From Lantana camara (Eukaryota; Streptophyta; Magnoliopsida; Lamiales; Verbenaceae), in assembly GCA_037501455.1 (NCBI GenBank), contig CM074863.1:12024001-12088000 (forward strand): a stretch of 64,000 nt of DNA, in the 5' to 3' direction. Positions 1 to 11,990 of this stretch are shown here, piece by piece; within the stretch, counting starts at the first letter, position 1; each line of letters opens with the position of its first letter. The notes beneath the pieces are model-generated. The model had not been told where the DNA came from. It saw only the letters and a list, made by a program, of their open reading frames with translations, and searched no databases. The position numbers and the translations under genes are program-made.

Positions 1-999
1 AGTGGGACTTTGCTGTTCGCAACTAAAGCAGTCGCCGTCGATAGAGCAATAATGCCTCAAGATTCAGGGGAAAATGCCCATTTGGTCATATGGAAGAACT
101 TCATCGATAAAGTTGTGGAGTCATCTACAAAATGCAGTTTCGTCCGCGGCTTGATTTCGAAATTGTCCACCGGCGAAGATGAGGACAGCGCAGAAGTTCC
201 CGATATCGGCCTTTTCAAGCCCGAAAACGGGTTTTCTGGTGAGAATCTCGATACCAGCAGACTCTTGAGCATTTTGGATGTGAATTCAATTCTTGAAGAT
301 GCAATTTCAGCAAAGGTTCTAGGCAAAAATGCTGATTACCAAGGTGTTGGGTTATGGATATTAGCTTCTTTCATCAACCACTCATGCGATCCAAATGTGA
401 GGCGCTTGCACATTGGCGACCACGTCGTTGTTCATGCTTCTAGAGACGTGAAGGCCGGGGAGGAGCTGACATTCGCCTATTTCGACGTCCTTTCGGCCCT
501 CAACAACCGCAGAGAAATGGCAAACAATTGGGGGTTTAGGTGCAAGTGCAAAAGATGCAACTTTGAAGAGGGTTTTAGCTACAAGCAAGAAATGAGGGAG
601 ATAGAGGTGGTTGTGAGCAAAGGGATGGTTGATATGGGAAGCGTGGTGTATAGATTGGAGGAAGGGATTAGAAGGTGGGGTGTTAGAGGAAAAGGGAAAG
701 GGTGTCTGAGGGCGTCATCTTGGGAGGCTTATATGAAGGTTTATGGGTCGGAGAAGATGATGAGGAAATGGGGAAGGAAGATTCCGGCGGCTGAGATGGT
801 GGTGGATAGTGTGGTGGATGTTGTCGGAAGTGATGATAGGGTTGTGAAGGTTTATTTGGAGGGATTGAAGAGAGGTGGGATTAATGGGGTGGTGGAGATG
901 GAGAAGGGTATGAAGTTGGGAAGAGGGATTTATGGGAAAGTGATGAAGAAACAAGCAATCAGGAGTTTGCTTCAGTTTGGTGGTGGTAATCAAGATTGA
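1..999 (+). CDS. SET-domain protein (SMYD/TPR-SET-like), 3' part only
   Basis: The reading frame is open from the first base of the window to a TGA at 997-999, so the gene starts to the left and only about 332 C-terminal residues are visible. The frame contains a SET core: the NHSCDPN motif (near residue 126), then GEELTFAYFD, then a cysteine cluster (CKCKRC) of the post-SET type. SET proteins of this class transfer methyl groups from SAM to lysines of histones or other proteins; the cysteines normally bind zinc. The stretch after the cysteines is basic and rich in Gly, Met and Val, with no domain I recognise. Plant homologues often carry N-terminal TPR repeats, which would lie outside the window. 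Family assignment is firm; substrate is unknown. Confidence 0.85.
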   Translation, partial: SGTLLFATKAVAVDRAIMPQDSGENAHLVIWKNFIDKVVESSTKCSFVRGLISKLSTGEDEDSAEVPDIGLFKPENGFSGENLDTSRLLSILDVNSILEDAISAKVLGKNADYQGVGLWILASFINHSCDPNVRRLHIGDHVVVHASRDVKAGEELTFAYFDVLSALNNRREMANNWGFRCKCKRCNFEEGFSYKQEMREIEVVVSKGMVDMGSVVYRLEEGIRRWGVRGKGKGCLRASSWEAYMKVYGSEKMMRKWGRKIPAAEMVVDSVVDVVGSDDRVVKVYLEGLKRGGINGVVEMEKGMKLGRGIYGKVMKKQAIRSLLQFGGGNQD

Positions 1000-3315
1000 G
1001 TCTTGGCAGGCTAGTTGTGGTGTTATTGTTCTTTTAATCTTTTTTATGTTTTTGAAGTTTTGGATATGAAGAAAGTTCAAGTCATCTTGAGCACCACTAA
1101 TTCTAATGTTATTCGAGGATTAACTCTGATTATGGTTCATTGTTGGTGTTTTTTCCCACTTTTTTTGTTTGCCCCGATTGGTTCATTCCCATTCAAGAAT
1201 GTGTAATGTTTTAGGAGATGTACTCTTTTTAGTTTTAGTGATACTAAAATGCAGAGTACATGTGATCTGAAAAATAATGTATAGCTCTTAACATGTCTTC
1301 AAAATGGGGTTATTATTATTGTTTTACGTACGCCCCATCAAAGCAAACAGATTAGTTAAGTAATTTCTTTGTAATAATAAGAACTAATAATTAACTAAAA
1401 TGGTATTAATAGTATCTGTAATTTGAACATCAAAATATATTGAAAATCTATAATTCAAAAGATACTGAACCTATCACTTATTTATTGATCGACGAAAACC
1501 TTACAAATATTGGGAGGAAAAAAAACACTAAAGATTTGAATTGCATATTGATATACATATATTATTTTCAAATGGTAAAACTTACAGAAATGCCAAAATT
1601 AACTAGTCCGGGATCTTGTAATCCATTGGAAGTTAAAAAAATTATAAAATCAGTTGAATTATGATCTTGTTAATAGAACGATAGTTGAAAAAACAGTAAA
1701 TCGATTAAGTGTCAATAAATACCAGAATAATATCATATCCCATTTTCCATTAAAAAATCATTATTCTACTACTATAATGTACGGATATAATACGTATACA
1801 ATAATAGGAACACCACTTTGCTCGAAATTCCAATCTTTTCTTTCCGAACAAGAAGTGACCAATGACCATACCACCAAAGAAAGTCAATAACGACAAGCCC
1901 ACTCAAGTTACGACCACTAAGCATGGTGATTGGTAAGCAAAAGAATATACTTTAATTTATCCGAAGAAAAAAGTAGAATTTCAAAGTCTTGAACACGATT
2001 AACGACGCCACGTGTTGATCAGATCATGTTTATCCAAAAGGGTCACGTGACGTTAATTAATCAAGACTTAATTGACATTTAAAAAAATAGATGTTAGCGA
2101 TGCGAAGATGAAATTAAAGAAGAAGGCAAGCTGATCCTGATCCCTTTGTGGATGAAGTGGTTAGATAAGAACCACAAGTCAATAATTAGCATCACTTTCA
2201 AAATGCTTATCTATGGGAAACGTGTCCTCTTTTGAAGTGCTTATTTTACTTTTAATAACCTACTTTCTGAGGTTCTTTGAGTTAATCGCCACTTAATTAC
2301 TTGCCTAAAACACTAGTTAGAGATATGCTGAACTAGGTTCGACTCGCCTAAAGCAATCTTCTCTTCTTACGCCATTGACCAAAATTAAGAGAGAAAGATG
2401 GGAATGTGAACAAAGATACATATATATGAGGTTGTTTAATTTGCATGCATAAGAATTAATTAAGAAGAATAAGTAGCATGGAGTATGAACACAATTAATC
2501 TTTACTTAGATTGACAAGTATACCATTAAAAAATACAACATATGACCACACGTTTGCTTCTTCATATAAACGACTCGGTCGAAGTCGAATATATGCCAGA
2601 GCAACACCAGAATGTGGGAACTCTTTTAATTTCCTCGGACGACTGCAAAAGACTGTAGCTAGTACCATATTGCTTTGAACGATATGAGAGAAGATTATTC
2701 TTGCATCAGACTAGATTAATCACAATCAAAATTTTCAACCTTTTGAATTTACTTTGACGAGAACGAAATAACCACAAATTCTAGTATAAAGTAGTATATG
2801 TTGGTGTAATGCAGTCTTAAAACTCATTGAGGTGAGAATCGTCAAATATCATTAGGTAGGTATATATTTAGTATTTATCATAGTGAGACAGGTTAACCTA
2901 CAGTAAATTTTGAACTGATATATTATTATGAAAATAAATATTCAATTCATATTGGAATATCTTTATTTTAGGTCAGGAAGGGATAATATATTACTACTAA
3001 TGCATATTAGGATTGATGACCTCGAGAAAATTAATTTATACTGTAAGTACTCGGTAAAACAAAAGGGAATATCCTCAACTTCAATGAAAGAGTATATAGG
3101 AATATATTCAAGTATTTTAAGTGGTATGGAGAAGATAAAGAAGAATGAAAGGGGCATATTTACCTAACCGCCGCAAGTATGGGTGGCACTGGCACGACGA
3201 TGTATTTGCTCATCCATTACATACTATGCCAGTATTAATATCAGAGTTTTCAAAGTCAAAAATTCAACCTAATATGAGTGATGTAATCCACAACATGCCA
3301 AAAGGCAAACTCTAA
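1000..3315. other. Intergenic: SET gene 3' end to NAC promoter
   Basis: AT-rich spacer. Short open frames occur (about 60-79 codons) but have no recognisable domain, low-complexity composition and no splice-consistent extensions. The first 250 bases are probably the 3' UTR of the SET gene. I see no RNA gene or clear transposon ends. Confidence 0.5.
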
Positions 3316-3324
3316 TATAAAATA
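3316..3324 (+). promoter_or_regulatory. TATA box of the NAC gene
   Basis: The sequence TATAAAATA lies 171 bases before the NAC start codon. It is followed by a CT-rich leader that fits a transcription start near 3345-3355. It is the best TATA match close to the gene. Confidence 0.5.
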
Positions 3325-3486
3325 GCCACACCTCTCCTTGCAAACATTTCAAACCCTCTCTTAATTTCCTTCCCTCAACATACATACAATATATGTCATT
3401 TCTCTCCAAACAAAGGATAAAGATTCATCAGATTATAGACACTTATAAGAACTGTTGTTATTATTAATATTTAATCCCAGAAAAAA

Positions 3487-4634
3487 ATGGTGGGAACAAT
3501 CAGTTCAGGACTTCCACCTGGTTTCAGGTTCCATCCCACCGATGAAGAACTAATAATGTGCTATCTTCGAAACCAGGCTACATCCAAACCCTGCCCTGTT
3601 TCAATCATACCCGAAGTCGACATCTACAAGTTTGATCCTTGGGAATTGCCTGGTTAGTGTACAAACATACATACATGCACAAATTATATGTGTTATTTCA
3701 AATGTTAAGATAACACTTGGTTAAAATAACGGATTTATGTGATTGATTGGGTTCAGACAAGGCGGAATTCGAGGAGAACGAATGGTACTTCTTTACTCCT
3801 CGAGATCGGAAATACCCGAACGGGGTTCGACCCAATAGAGCAGCTGTTTCAGGGTATTGGAAGGCTACGGGCACGGATAAGGCCATATATAGTGGATCGA
3901 AATATGTTGGTATAAAAAAGGCCCTTGTTTTCTACAAGGGTAAGCCACCAAAAGGCGTCAAGACCGATTGGATCATGCATGAATATAGATTGAGTGAATC
4001 AAGGTCGAAGCCCTACAACAAGCAAAATGGCTCCATGAGGGTATGATCATATACTTATTTGCCTAATTAATCTCTCCTCTCTTTTAGTTTAGATTTGGAT
4101 AAAGGTTTTATGTTTCTTTCTTTGAGATTTAATTCTTGCACGCTTGAAAATCATGAAAATTATATGCTCTACTATTGTATTATTTATTACACAAGATGGT
4201 AATATTATATTAATTACGTGCTCGGACAATTCTTGTATGAACCTGTTCGATTAATATGTACACATATAAGCCGTATTTGTTAATTAATGAGTTTTTTGTT
4301 TTAATGTTATGTATACATGGATCAGTTGGATGATTGGGTGCTTTGTAGAATCTACAAGAAAAAGAATGTGACAAGATCAAGGATTGAAGATGAGATTGTG
4401 ATCAGTCCAAGTGCTGAGCCTGCAGCAGCACAAGCATACAAATTTCCAAGGACTTGTTCCTTAACTCATTTATGGGATTTTGATTACATGGGCTCATCAA
4501 TTTCCCAAATTTTGAATTATGACAACACTCCAAACATGCCATTCGTTAGTCATCATCAAGAAACAACAAGTTACAATGGGAATATTCAATTGCCATGTGC
4601 AGATGCTATGAAATTCCAAGTTAATCACCTATGA
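3487..4634 (+). CDS. NAP: NAC transcription factor, NAP (ANAC029)-like
   Basis: Three exons, 3487-3652, 3757-4040 and 4326-4634, join in frame to a 252-residue protein. The NAC DNA-binding domain fills roughly residues 8-160: subdomain A has [14 protein letters not shown], then [68 protein letters not shown] and DWIMHEYRL. Subdomain E ends in [13 protein letters not shown]. The intron positions (after LP and after GSMR) are the usual NAC ones. The subdomain wording is closest to the NAP/ANAC029 group, which in other plants activates leaf senescence and ABA-linked genes; that role here is inferred. The C-terminal half is short and Ser/Thr/Asn-rich, as in transcription activation regions. ATG 3487 follows an A-rich context and is the first in frame. 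Confidence 0.93.
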
Positions 4635-6049
4635 TTGATCTTAATTTGTGCAGTGAGAAAGCATGAGTGGGAAGAGGGATGAGGATCTAAGGAATTGAAG
4701 CTAACTGTACAAAAATACTGGCATATATATATTGTTGTTGTAAATGCAGATTAATTTATCTTGATATATAGTATTGTCTTGATGTGTTTTTAGTGGGAAA
4801 AGATGACATATATGCTGTATAATTATCTGATATTCTTGGGGTTTTAATGATAAATTACATTTGAAGCCAATTAATTATGCTGTCTTGTTTTGAGATGAGA
4901 TAAAGATACCTCTTTGTTGTGCCACATAAACTATAATAGTTATAAAAATTCCTATAGTTATCTTCTCCATCTAACTCGATCAAATCGAGTTAATTATATA
5001 TTTTTCATTTTGTTAAATATCTTTTTAATAAAATTTACCAATTAAACAACAAGTATTATCCTCCAATCACATGACTAACTAAATATCATCCTCTGAATTT
5101 GTAGTTATCTTCTATACTAAACACAAGATTGATTGATTTAACTTTTAAGCATATAGGAAAAACTGAATAAGTTAAAAGAAAGACCAACTTATCCCATGAA
5201 TAAAATAAAATAAGCTAAAAACCAAGATCCGCCGCCATTTGAAAAATAAACCACTTCTAGTTCTAGGTACTTATGAATCTAAGTGCTTAAAGAATTATTC
5301 CAATTTCCACCTAAACAAACCCTTTTGGAAAAATTGGAATTAATTATCATACAAGTTACAAGTGGGTTGCTTGTCTTTTACTCAGCCTCCAGATATTTTT
5401 TATAATGCATCATTTTCCAGTATTTTGGCTAACTTTAATTGCATTTATTTTAAAGGGAAAAAAATAAAGGTTAGCCATGATTCAAGAGATAGCTAGGTTA
5501 CGTTGAATAGCTCTCGAATCAAATTAAAGCCAATTAATTATATAGTCATTAGATCATATTAATCATGTGATTAATATATATTTTCAGAAACAGTGGCGGC
5601 CTAGCAGTAGCCACCATGAATATGAATTTTCATTAATTAGTTAATTAGTGCGATTAAGCATGGTTTGCGTAAAAAGTTCTAATAATTTGACTTGATGAAC
5701 TTTGGGCAGTCAGAAAATAATTAATTATTCCTGCCCTTTTTGTGTTGTAGTGGCTGCAAGGATAAGAACTTTACAAGAAACAGGATAGGTGCATGCATGC
5801 ATTTGATAAATGACGTTGATATTTTAAGACTGACCTTTCGGATTGGATCGAATTTATTCAGATTCACACGTAATTGTCTTTGTTAACGGCTTAGGATGTA
5901 TTAATTAACTTTTAAGTTGGTCGATTACGAAATTAAACAAACGGATTTAGAGTCTGGTGTAATTACAAGTATCTCCTTCTTTTTCCCCCATATTCCTTGG
6001 TATTTGATTGGCTCGTGCAATCCCCGAAGAAAAATGTATAAAGATCCGA
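4635..6049. other. Intergenic after the NAC gene
   Basis: Starts with the NAC 3' UTR (to about 4850). The rest is AT-rich, with no frame that resembles a protein and no repeat boundary that I can define. Confidence 0.45.
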
Positions 6050-6155
6050 TGCCTTTTTTAAAATAACAAAAAAAAAACAAACGCACACCCAAACGGAATT
6101 TGAACTCGGAATCTTACCATGAAAAATGAATTCATTAACCATTTGAATCAATCCC
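6050..6155 (-). repeat. tRNA-derived SINE remnant
   Basis: Read on the minus strand, an A-box-like segment (TTCAAATGGTTAATG, within 6133-6152) is followed about 30 bases later by a B-box-like segment (GAGTTCAAATTCC, 6095-6107). A T run lies at the far end on the plus strand. This is the layout of an internal Pol III promoter in a plant SINE. It is decayed and short, so confidence is modest. Confidence 0.45.
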
Positions 6156-6289
6156 TATTAGCTAAAGATCTAGTACCCTTAACAATTAAATGCAAAGAAA
6201 CAATGATCTCTCAAAATAGTGCCTAAAATGCGGAAGAGTTAACAAATTGAGCCTTAAAAACATGTTAAGGGCATTTTCGTCTCATGAGA

Positions 6290-6460
6290 TTTTTTTTTCT
6301 CTTAGAAGGGTATTTGTGAAGGACTAATCTCAGCTGAAGACGCTTATTACGGGGACCTCTCCCAACGAAGTTTTTTATATCCACAAGGTTCGAACCCGAG
6401 ACCTTGTTTAAGTGAACTCAAGCACCTATCCACTTGAGTCAACTGCCCGTTGATACAACA
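6290..6460 (-). repeat. tRNA-derived SINE
   Basis: On the minus strand, an A box of the form TGACTCAAGTGGATAGGTG is followed by a good B box (GGGTTCGAACC), then about 110 bases ending in an A8-A10 tail (plus-strand T run at 6290-6298). This is a 5' tRNA-related head with a non-tRNA body and poly(A) end, typical of plant SINEs. No clean target duplication was found. Confidence 0.65.
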
Positions 6461-6984
6461 CATAATAGAACCTTAACAAAATGGCATTTCACAAACAATG
6501 AGCAAATCTCGGGCTTGTTTGTAACAAGACAAACTTATTTGTAACTATGCTTAACCTCAGATATATAGACAATAGTCGATGTAATTTTCATAAGTTAAAT
6601 TAAGATAGTGTAAATTCTTTCCTTTTTTCATTTTTTTTTTTTTTTTTGTGTCACTTTTTATTTGATTAGTATTAATTCAGATTGAATTAGTTAATTGTTG
6701 AGAGATGCACGGTGTTTCATAAGTCAATATTTTGTTGAAGTTTGATTATTATGTCCAAAGTTCACATGACATACTACAATAGAACATCAAGTCAATAAAT
6801 GATATCTTATTATAATGGTATTCTTTTACCATAAGTGCATAAATCTTCAAGAAAGAAGACAATTAATTATTTTCTTATAAAAGTTGTGATATTATTCAAC
6901 AAAGTTTTATTTAGTTTCATAGTAGCTTCGACTACAAGAGTTCATACAAGAAACATCAGAAGACTCCCATATTACCCTTCTTAA

Positions 6985-7854
6985 TCAACTTTGCCTAGAT
7001 AATATCAGTCCTGACAAAGGAATCAACAAAAGAAAGATGCAAACAGTACCAAAAGAACCAATCAAAGATAATGTTATGTGATTGCAAAACTTTTGGTACT
7101 GTTGACATATAGCAAACCAATTTGCTGAGGCATTCCCCTTGTGTGCTAAATACACTATAGCTGCTGCTGCTGAAGCTCCTGCTGTCAGTACAGCAACCAT
7201 TATCTGCAGAAACTCCAAAGTTTTTCAACTGAAGTGTGACAAAATAAAAATCATTTAAAATGTAAATTCAAATATCGATCATTTAGTTTCTAGGTAAAAT
7301 CAGGGTATTCGTGAAGAATAAGAAATGATATCATCAAATCGATCCAGATGTCATGTAAACTCTTTGACAGGAAGTTAACTCTCAGGGGAAGTTTGCGTAA
7401 TTATGCCAAAAGTAAAAGATCTTTTTTTAAGTTTTTACCGTGTCCAGGAAAATCAGCAAGGCTCTACTCTTTGCTGCTGTTGTTCTGATAACATGATAGA
7501 TGGACACAGGCACAGAGACAGCAAGATAACCACATACTGCTGCATTTGCAATCACAAAGAACCTTTTTGGGGGGGGGGCCAAAAATGAAAAACAATTAGA
7601 AAATACAAATATGCAAGGTACCAGGTTGGTTGGTTATTACAAACTAACCTGAATGTCGGGATATCATCGTATTGAGCCTGGAACAAGACAGATTGTGTGG
7701 AGAAGGGAAGTGTTTCATCAGTTGTCCCCATTGCAACAGCACTTGCCAATGTCCCAAGAATTGCAAGGATTCTGAGAATAAGGTCTAATACGGAAATTCC
7801 TCTTCTGACCCTCGATTCCTTGGCTTCTAGATGCGGCTCTTCGTCTGGCTTCAT
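6985..7854 (-). CDS. CASP-family (Casparian strip membrane domain) protein
   Basis: Three minus-strand exons, 7854-7649, 7562-7439 and 7203-6985, join in frame to 182 residues, the usual CASP length. The protein has a short charged cytosolic N-terminus, then four hydrophobic segments: a first helix near [20 protein letters not shown], a second near [19 protein letters not shown], a third near [20 protein letters not shown] and a fourth near [16 protein letters not shown]. The extracellular loop signature of true CASPs is present (GTTDETLP, then [11 protein letters not shown]), as is the second-loop [15 protein letters not shown] block with its cysteines. CASPs scaffold the lignin-depositing domain in the root endodermis. 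Whether this is an endodermal CASP or a close CASP-like paralogue cannot be told from sequence alone. Confidence 0.92.
7290..7425. repeat. Partial copy of the small MITE family in CASP intron 2
   Basis: This intronic stretch shares an ordered set of phrases with 8690-8961: 'agggtattc', 'atgatatcatcaaa/gacgtcatcaaa', 'ctctttgac/atctttgac', and 'ggggaagtttg(c/t)gtaa'. The similarity is easy to see by eye but diverged. Only the right half of the element is recognisable. Confidence 0.5.
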
Positions 7855-8562
7855 TTTTGCTCTGGAGTGATGTTTCGTCGGCTCAGCTGTATCTGTCTTA
7901 AGTAGAATTCAGACAGTTGTTCTAACAGAAGAAACATTCTTGTATTTGTACAAATTAGCATATGGAAGCATGTCTGGACCTTCCTACACAGTGCACCAAT
8001 GGAGGGAAACCAATGTGGGATGTTAGGTTTAGGAGATTTGTAACTATCTGCTTTTGCTTCGATCATCAGATTATACAGGGATTTCTTTATTAGATTATGC
8101 AGTAATTTCATTCTTCCTCAAGCTTAAGTATATTAAAATTATATGATTTTCAAAATCCTACCTGCTCTATTTCTCCCATCATGTGAAAGTTCAAGAACAT
8201 AGAAGATAACCCATTTTCCGAGGAACGATATTTTCACGAATAACAAAGATTATAAACATCATTTCATGGTTTATTTGGAGAATTGTACATCCAACACAAC
8301 GTATATAAATACATAACCAAAAGAGATCAACAAATAAATTTTCATTAAATTCGAGTAGCAGCAGACCAAGATCTGGAGTCCGTGAACGGTGTTATACGAC
8401 TTAAACAAAAACATCACATTTGGAGATGTCCAAAGTACAAGACCATATCCAGCTCACAGAGCTGAAATTAAAAGATAATGTTTAAGGGGCAAAATGGTAG
8501 TCTCATTTCTTGTCTTGTGCTGCAGGCATTACCAAACAGGGAATTGCGGTTTGCTTTAGGTA

Positions 8563-11220
8563 TCATGCACCGTAGCTGTTTTAGCATCAATATAAAGAGA
8601 AACAAAAATAAGAAAGTGTATTAGATATGTCAATTTGAACAAAAACACTCTGTCAAAAACAAAAGATAAAAATTACAGTGGCATATCTTGAGGTTTGGCC
8701 TAATTACACAAAGTTCCCTTTCGCTGAGTTCCAAAAAGTTACAAAAATTCCGCAGCTAAAAATTACGTATGCATATTATTATGGTTGTGAATTTGAAGTC
8801 AAATATTGACCAATAATGCGGTCGGGATTTGATCATAGAGAAAAGTAGGGTATTCATAAGGAATTGGAGAGGACGTCATCAAAATTCATTGATCGAAATG
8901 TAATATAAAATCTTTGACGGGGGAAGTTTGTGTAAATAGGTCAAAGCTCAAGGTATGTTCGTGTCATTATCCCGAAAACAAAAAGAATAAAAATCAAGAG
9001 GGATAATAGTTTACCTGGCACCAGTAGAGTGACCAGATGAATAAACAGCATATGCTCCATAATCACTTCCAATCTGAGTCACAAAAGAGAATATATAGAG
9101 ACTGAAATCCTAAGGTAGCAAATGAATATTATTTTCATACAATACAAAGTCAATACTTACCTGAGAATCATTATAACCCCCATAACTGTCAGTATTATGT
9201 GAGGTTCTAGAGCTGTACCCGCCTGAGTATGTTGAATGCCCTTGATTACGTGGTCTAGTGTCGCGATTTCCATATTTATGACCATCAAATGCTTCTGTTG
9301 ATGGAGAAGGCAATGCAGATGAATTTGCATCATTCTCAAATGTGTTGATCCTCAATCGCTGCATTACTTGTAATAATGCATTTTTTGCAGCATTCATGTC
9401 TCCAGATATCTAATCACCATCGTACAAAACAGTTTAATTCCTACCATCTCATAAAACATAGAAAGAAAGGATATAACAACACGTGCAAACCTGAACCATC
9501 TCATCATCTTCAGCTGCAATTCTGGGAATATTTTCCTCTGAAAAAATACGAATATTTGCTCTAGATGTACTTCTCATCTCTTTAATTATAGCACCACCTT
9601 TACCAATTATGCATCCAATTCTTGAGCTCGGGACTAATAAACGAGTCGTGATAACATGATCACCTGTATCTCTCTCCATTCTCTCACTACACCTCGGCTG
9701 CAAACGCATCACAGCATCAATAGTCCGAGAAGGAGCTTCAAACATCTAAAAAACATCACAAAGGGATTTTTAGCTTGCTTATGTCACCGGAATTCAATTA
9801 AACAAGAAGAATTATGTAATACTTTATTTATATTTCTAACGCTCACCTCCTTAGCAGAAATGGAGACAATGCAGTCATCTCCATCAGCGCCAGAACTATC
9901 AACTACAATAAACGCACCAGATTCTTGTCTTATTTGTTTGATAACTGAACCCCCTTTTCCAATAACGGCTCCAAGATTTTCGGTCGGGCAAACCAAACGC
10001 AGAGTGAATTCCTTTGGCCAATCTCTTCCATCATTTTTGTAATTTCCATAAGGACCCATCAGTGAAGATGCTCCCACAGGTGGGCCCCCATAATGTCGAT
10101 TATTACTAAATGAAATTCCAGATCTATAAATGCTAGGAGAGTTCAATAGTGACAGCTGCGAACGAGAGGGGTTTTCGTGGAGACGTGCTGCCACTTGGTA
10201 AAGTGCTTTCTTTACTATAGTTGCTTCACCATTTATCTGATATTTAAATCATGTTTTGAAATTACCATTCAAACCCTTTTAACTATGGAAACTAATATCA
10301 ACAAAAACAAGTTACTTGAAAAAGTAGAGTTAATTGCAGACAACCATTGTGTTATGGCTAATGGGCTTAAAAAGATTCAAAATTTTTGAAAAACCTCACA
10401 AACAACCTTGTGAAAATTTACAATATGCTCACAGATACAACCCCTTGCTTTTGACTTGTATCAGAAATAACTAGAAACTAACCATTTTCCCTTGTTCGAG
10501 GAAGAAACAAGAACAAAACTAAAATTTGAGGGCAAAACAGTAATTTAACAGTGAAAAAGTGCATTTCTTTCAGTGGTCAAACACTCGTGATATACACGGG
10601 AGTTTTCTATGAAATTTTAAACATAAAAAGATAAAATGAAACAGTTAAAGTACCTGGATAAGCTCATCGGTGCTCAGAGCACAGGGAGGCAAATGCTCAC
10701 TGCCCAAGATTCTAATCTGAGCTGAAGTCTCATTCCTTATGTTCTGTATTATTTGTCCACCTTTTCCAATCACACAACCTATCTGATCAGACGGCACGAG
10801 CAAGCGCACAGTCAGTTGCAGAGGTTCATCAAATGGACCATTTGCGGGGGAATCCTCTGCCACCACCTTATCATGCACCCTAAAAAGGGCATCTTGTGCA
10901 GGGCAAATATTTTCACTTCCGGAACTGTTGGTTTCTTCACTTGGACTATAAATGGTGATGAAACGTTCCTCACAGCCTGGGATAGTTTCACTGATCCTAA
11001 TTCTTGCATGAGTTTCAGCCCTCAACTGCTTAGCAATATCCCCACCAATACCAATAATGCTCCCAATTTTTCTCAAAGGACATAAATAACGATAAACAGT
11101 ATGATCCAGACTGATAGGATTTTGTTCTTTCTCTTCATTGGTGTTCCTTTTTGCTCCTCCATTTCCAGAATAGTCGGAGACTACGTGGGACCCTTTTCCA
11201 AGATCACTTCGCTGGCCCAT
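8563..11220 (-). CDS. KH-domain RNA-binding protein (four KH domains)
   Basis: Six minus-strand exons, 11220-10654, 10236-9847, 9745-9491, 9409-9161, 9073-9015 and 8575-8563, splice in frame to about 510 residues. Four KH domains are visible by their GxxG loops: IGSIIGIGGDIAKQLR, IGCVIGKGGQIIQNIR, LGAVIGKGGSVIKQIR and IGCIIGKGGAIIKEMR. Each is preceded by the typical R-L-L/V-x-P strand. The C-terminus is Ser/Gly/Tyr-rich and ends GHSTGASYGA. Proteins of this plant family (HEN4-like) bind single-stranded RNA and act in mRNA processing. ATG 11220 opens the frame. A GC-rich, UTR-like stretch near 12290-12400 on the same strand may be a 5' non-coding exon, which would make 11221-12290 a leader intron. 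The last coding exon is only 13 bases, but its frame and stop fit. Confidence 0.9.
8690..8961. mobile_element. MITE-like inverted-repeat element in a KH-gene intron
   Basis: The left end reads 'catatcttgaggtttggcc' and continues to 'taattacacaaagttccc'. The right end, reverse complemented, reads 'cataccttgagctttgacc' and continues to 'tatttacacaaacttccc'. This gives about 40 bases of imperfect terminal inverted repeat around a 190-base core. It sits in the intron between the last two coding exons of the KH gene. Related copies lie in CASP intron 2 (7290-7425) and in the SDR fragment (43890-44025). Superfamily unclear because no target duplication was resolved. Confidence 0.6.
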
Positions 11221-11479
11221 TTTTCAAATGAGGTTTATTTAACCTAACTACAACAAATACAATCTATCATCTGTTATACTAATTGACATATAAACAAGAA
11301 TCTAATGGAATGGAAATGGAAAGGCAGAAACAAAATAATAAAACAAAAAATCAGAGATACCTACATGACAGAAAAATTGAGTATGCAAGCTGACAATATT
11401 TTACAGAGGAAGTGTTTATGTTTCAATAAAGATTAAGTTGAAATGTATTAAATACTATGTGTTTGGTCTAACTCACCCC

Positions 11480-11990
11480 AAAAGCTAGTAAAATCAACAA
11501 GGCTAATCATCCGACCTAATTCATAAATCACAACCAACTAAATCTGTCACTTCAACAATTGGAAGCACCTTTTGATCCTTTCTCATAACAACATAAGCAC
11601 AAGCTCCAACAAGAACTGGAAACCACCTACCTTGCCCATATTCTGCATAGGTGATTTTCTTAACCGATAGCTTAACCTCATTTGACTTCGAACCGAAAAG
11701 CCCTAATTTATACATAAAATCCTCAATCAACTTCTATGCTTCAAAATTTTGTTCTCTCTAAAACTGTGGACCATGCGAGTGCCTGCTGTACCGACAGGAA
11801 CGTGTAAGTACCAGCAGGGCATGTAAAACCGCTGATATGCGCCTGAAAATTGTCAAATTCCTGAACGACTCGGCATGATGCACACAGACCGTATTGCCCG
11901 TTTCCTCGTCGGAGACTAGAGTTCTCTTCCGGCAATTCTGGCCGGGGAGAGAATTTTCCATCTTCTCACCGAATTCAGAACTAGGCAAAC
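11480..11990 (-). pseudogene. PTF2-like (plant TFIIB-related) pseudogene
   Basis: Translation of the minus strand gives, in order but in different frames, a zinc-ribbon-like start (LVSDEETGNTVC, then CASCRVVQEFDNFQAHISG), a linker (VGTAGT), and the first cyclin-like repeat (LIEDFMYKLGLFGSKSNEV, YGQGRWFPVLVGACAYVVM, VLPIVEVTDLVGCD, ELGRMISLV). Joining them needs at least four frameshifts, near 11880, 11805, 11725 and 11525, and one side of the zinc ribbon lacks a cysteine. The blocks recall plant-specific TFIIB-related protein PTF2 by family knowledge. After the last block a GGGGTGAG donor-like sequence remains, so this looks like a decayed genomic exon rather than a processed copy. It lies just upstream of the KH start, on the same strand. 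Confidence 0.72.

Noticed and set aside
6085..6460. Possible functional tRNA genes
   Set aside because: A and B boxes exist but no cloverleaf or acceptor stem could be formed by eye. They read as SINE heads.
7403..7588. Plus-strand Cys-rich frame
   Set aside because: Antisense to CASP exon 2 and its intron.
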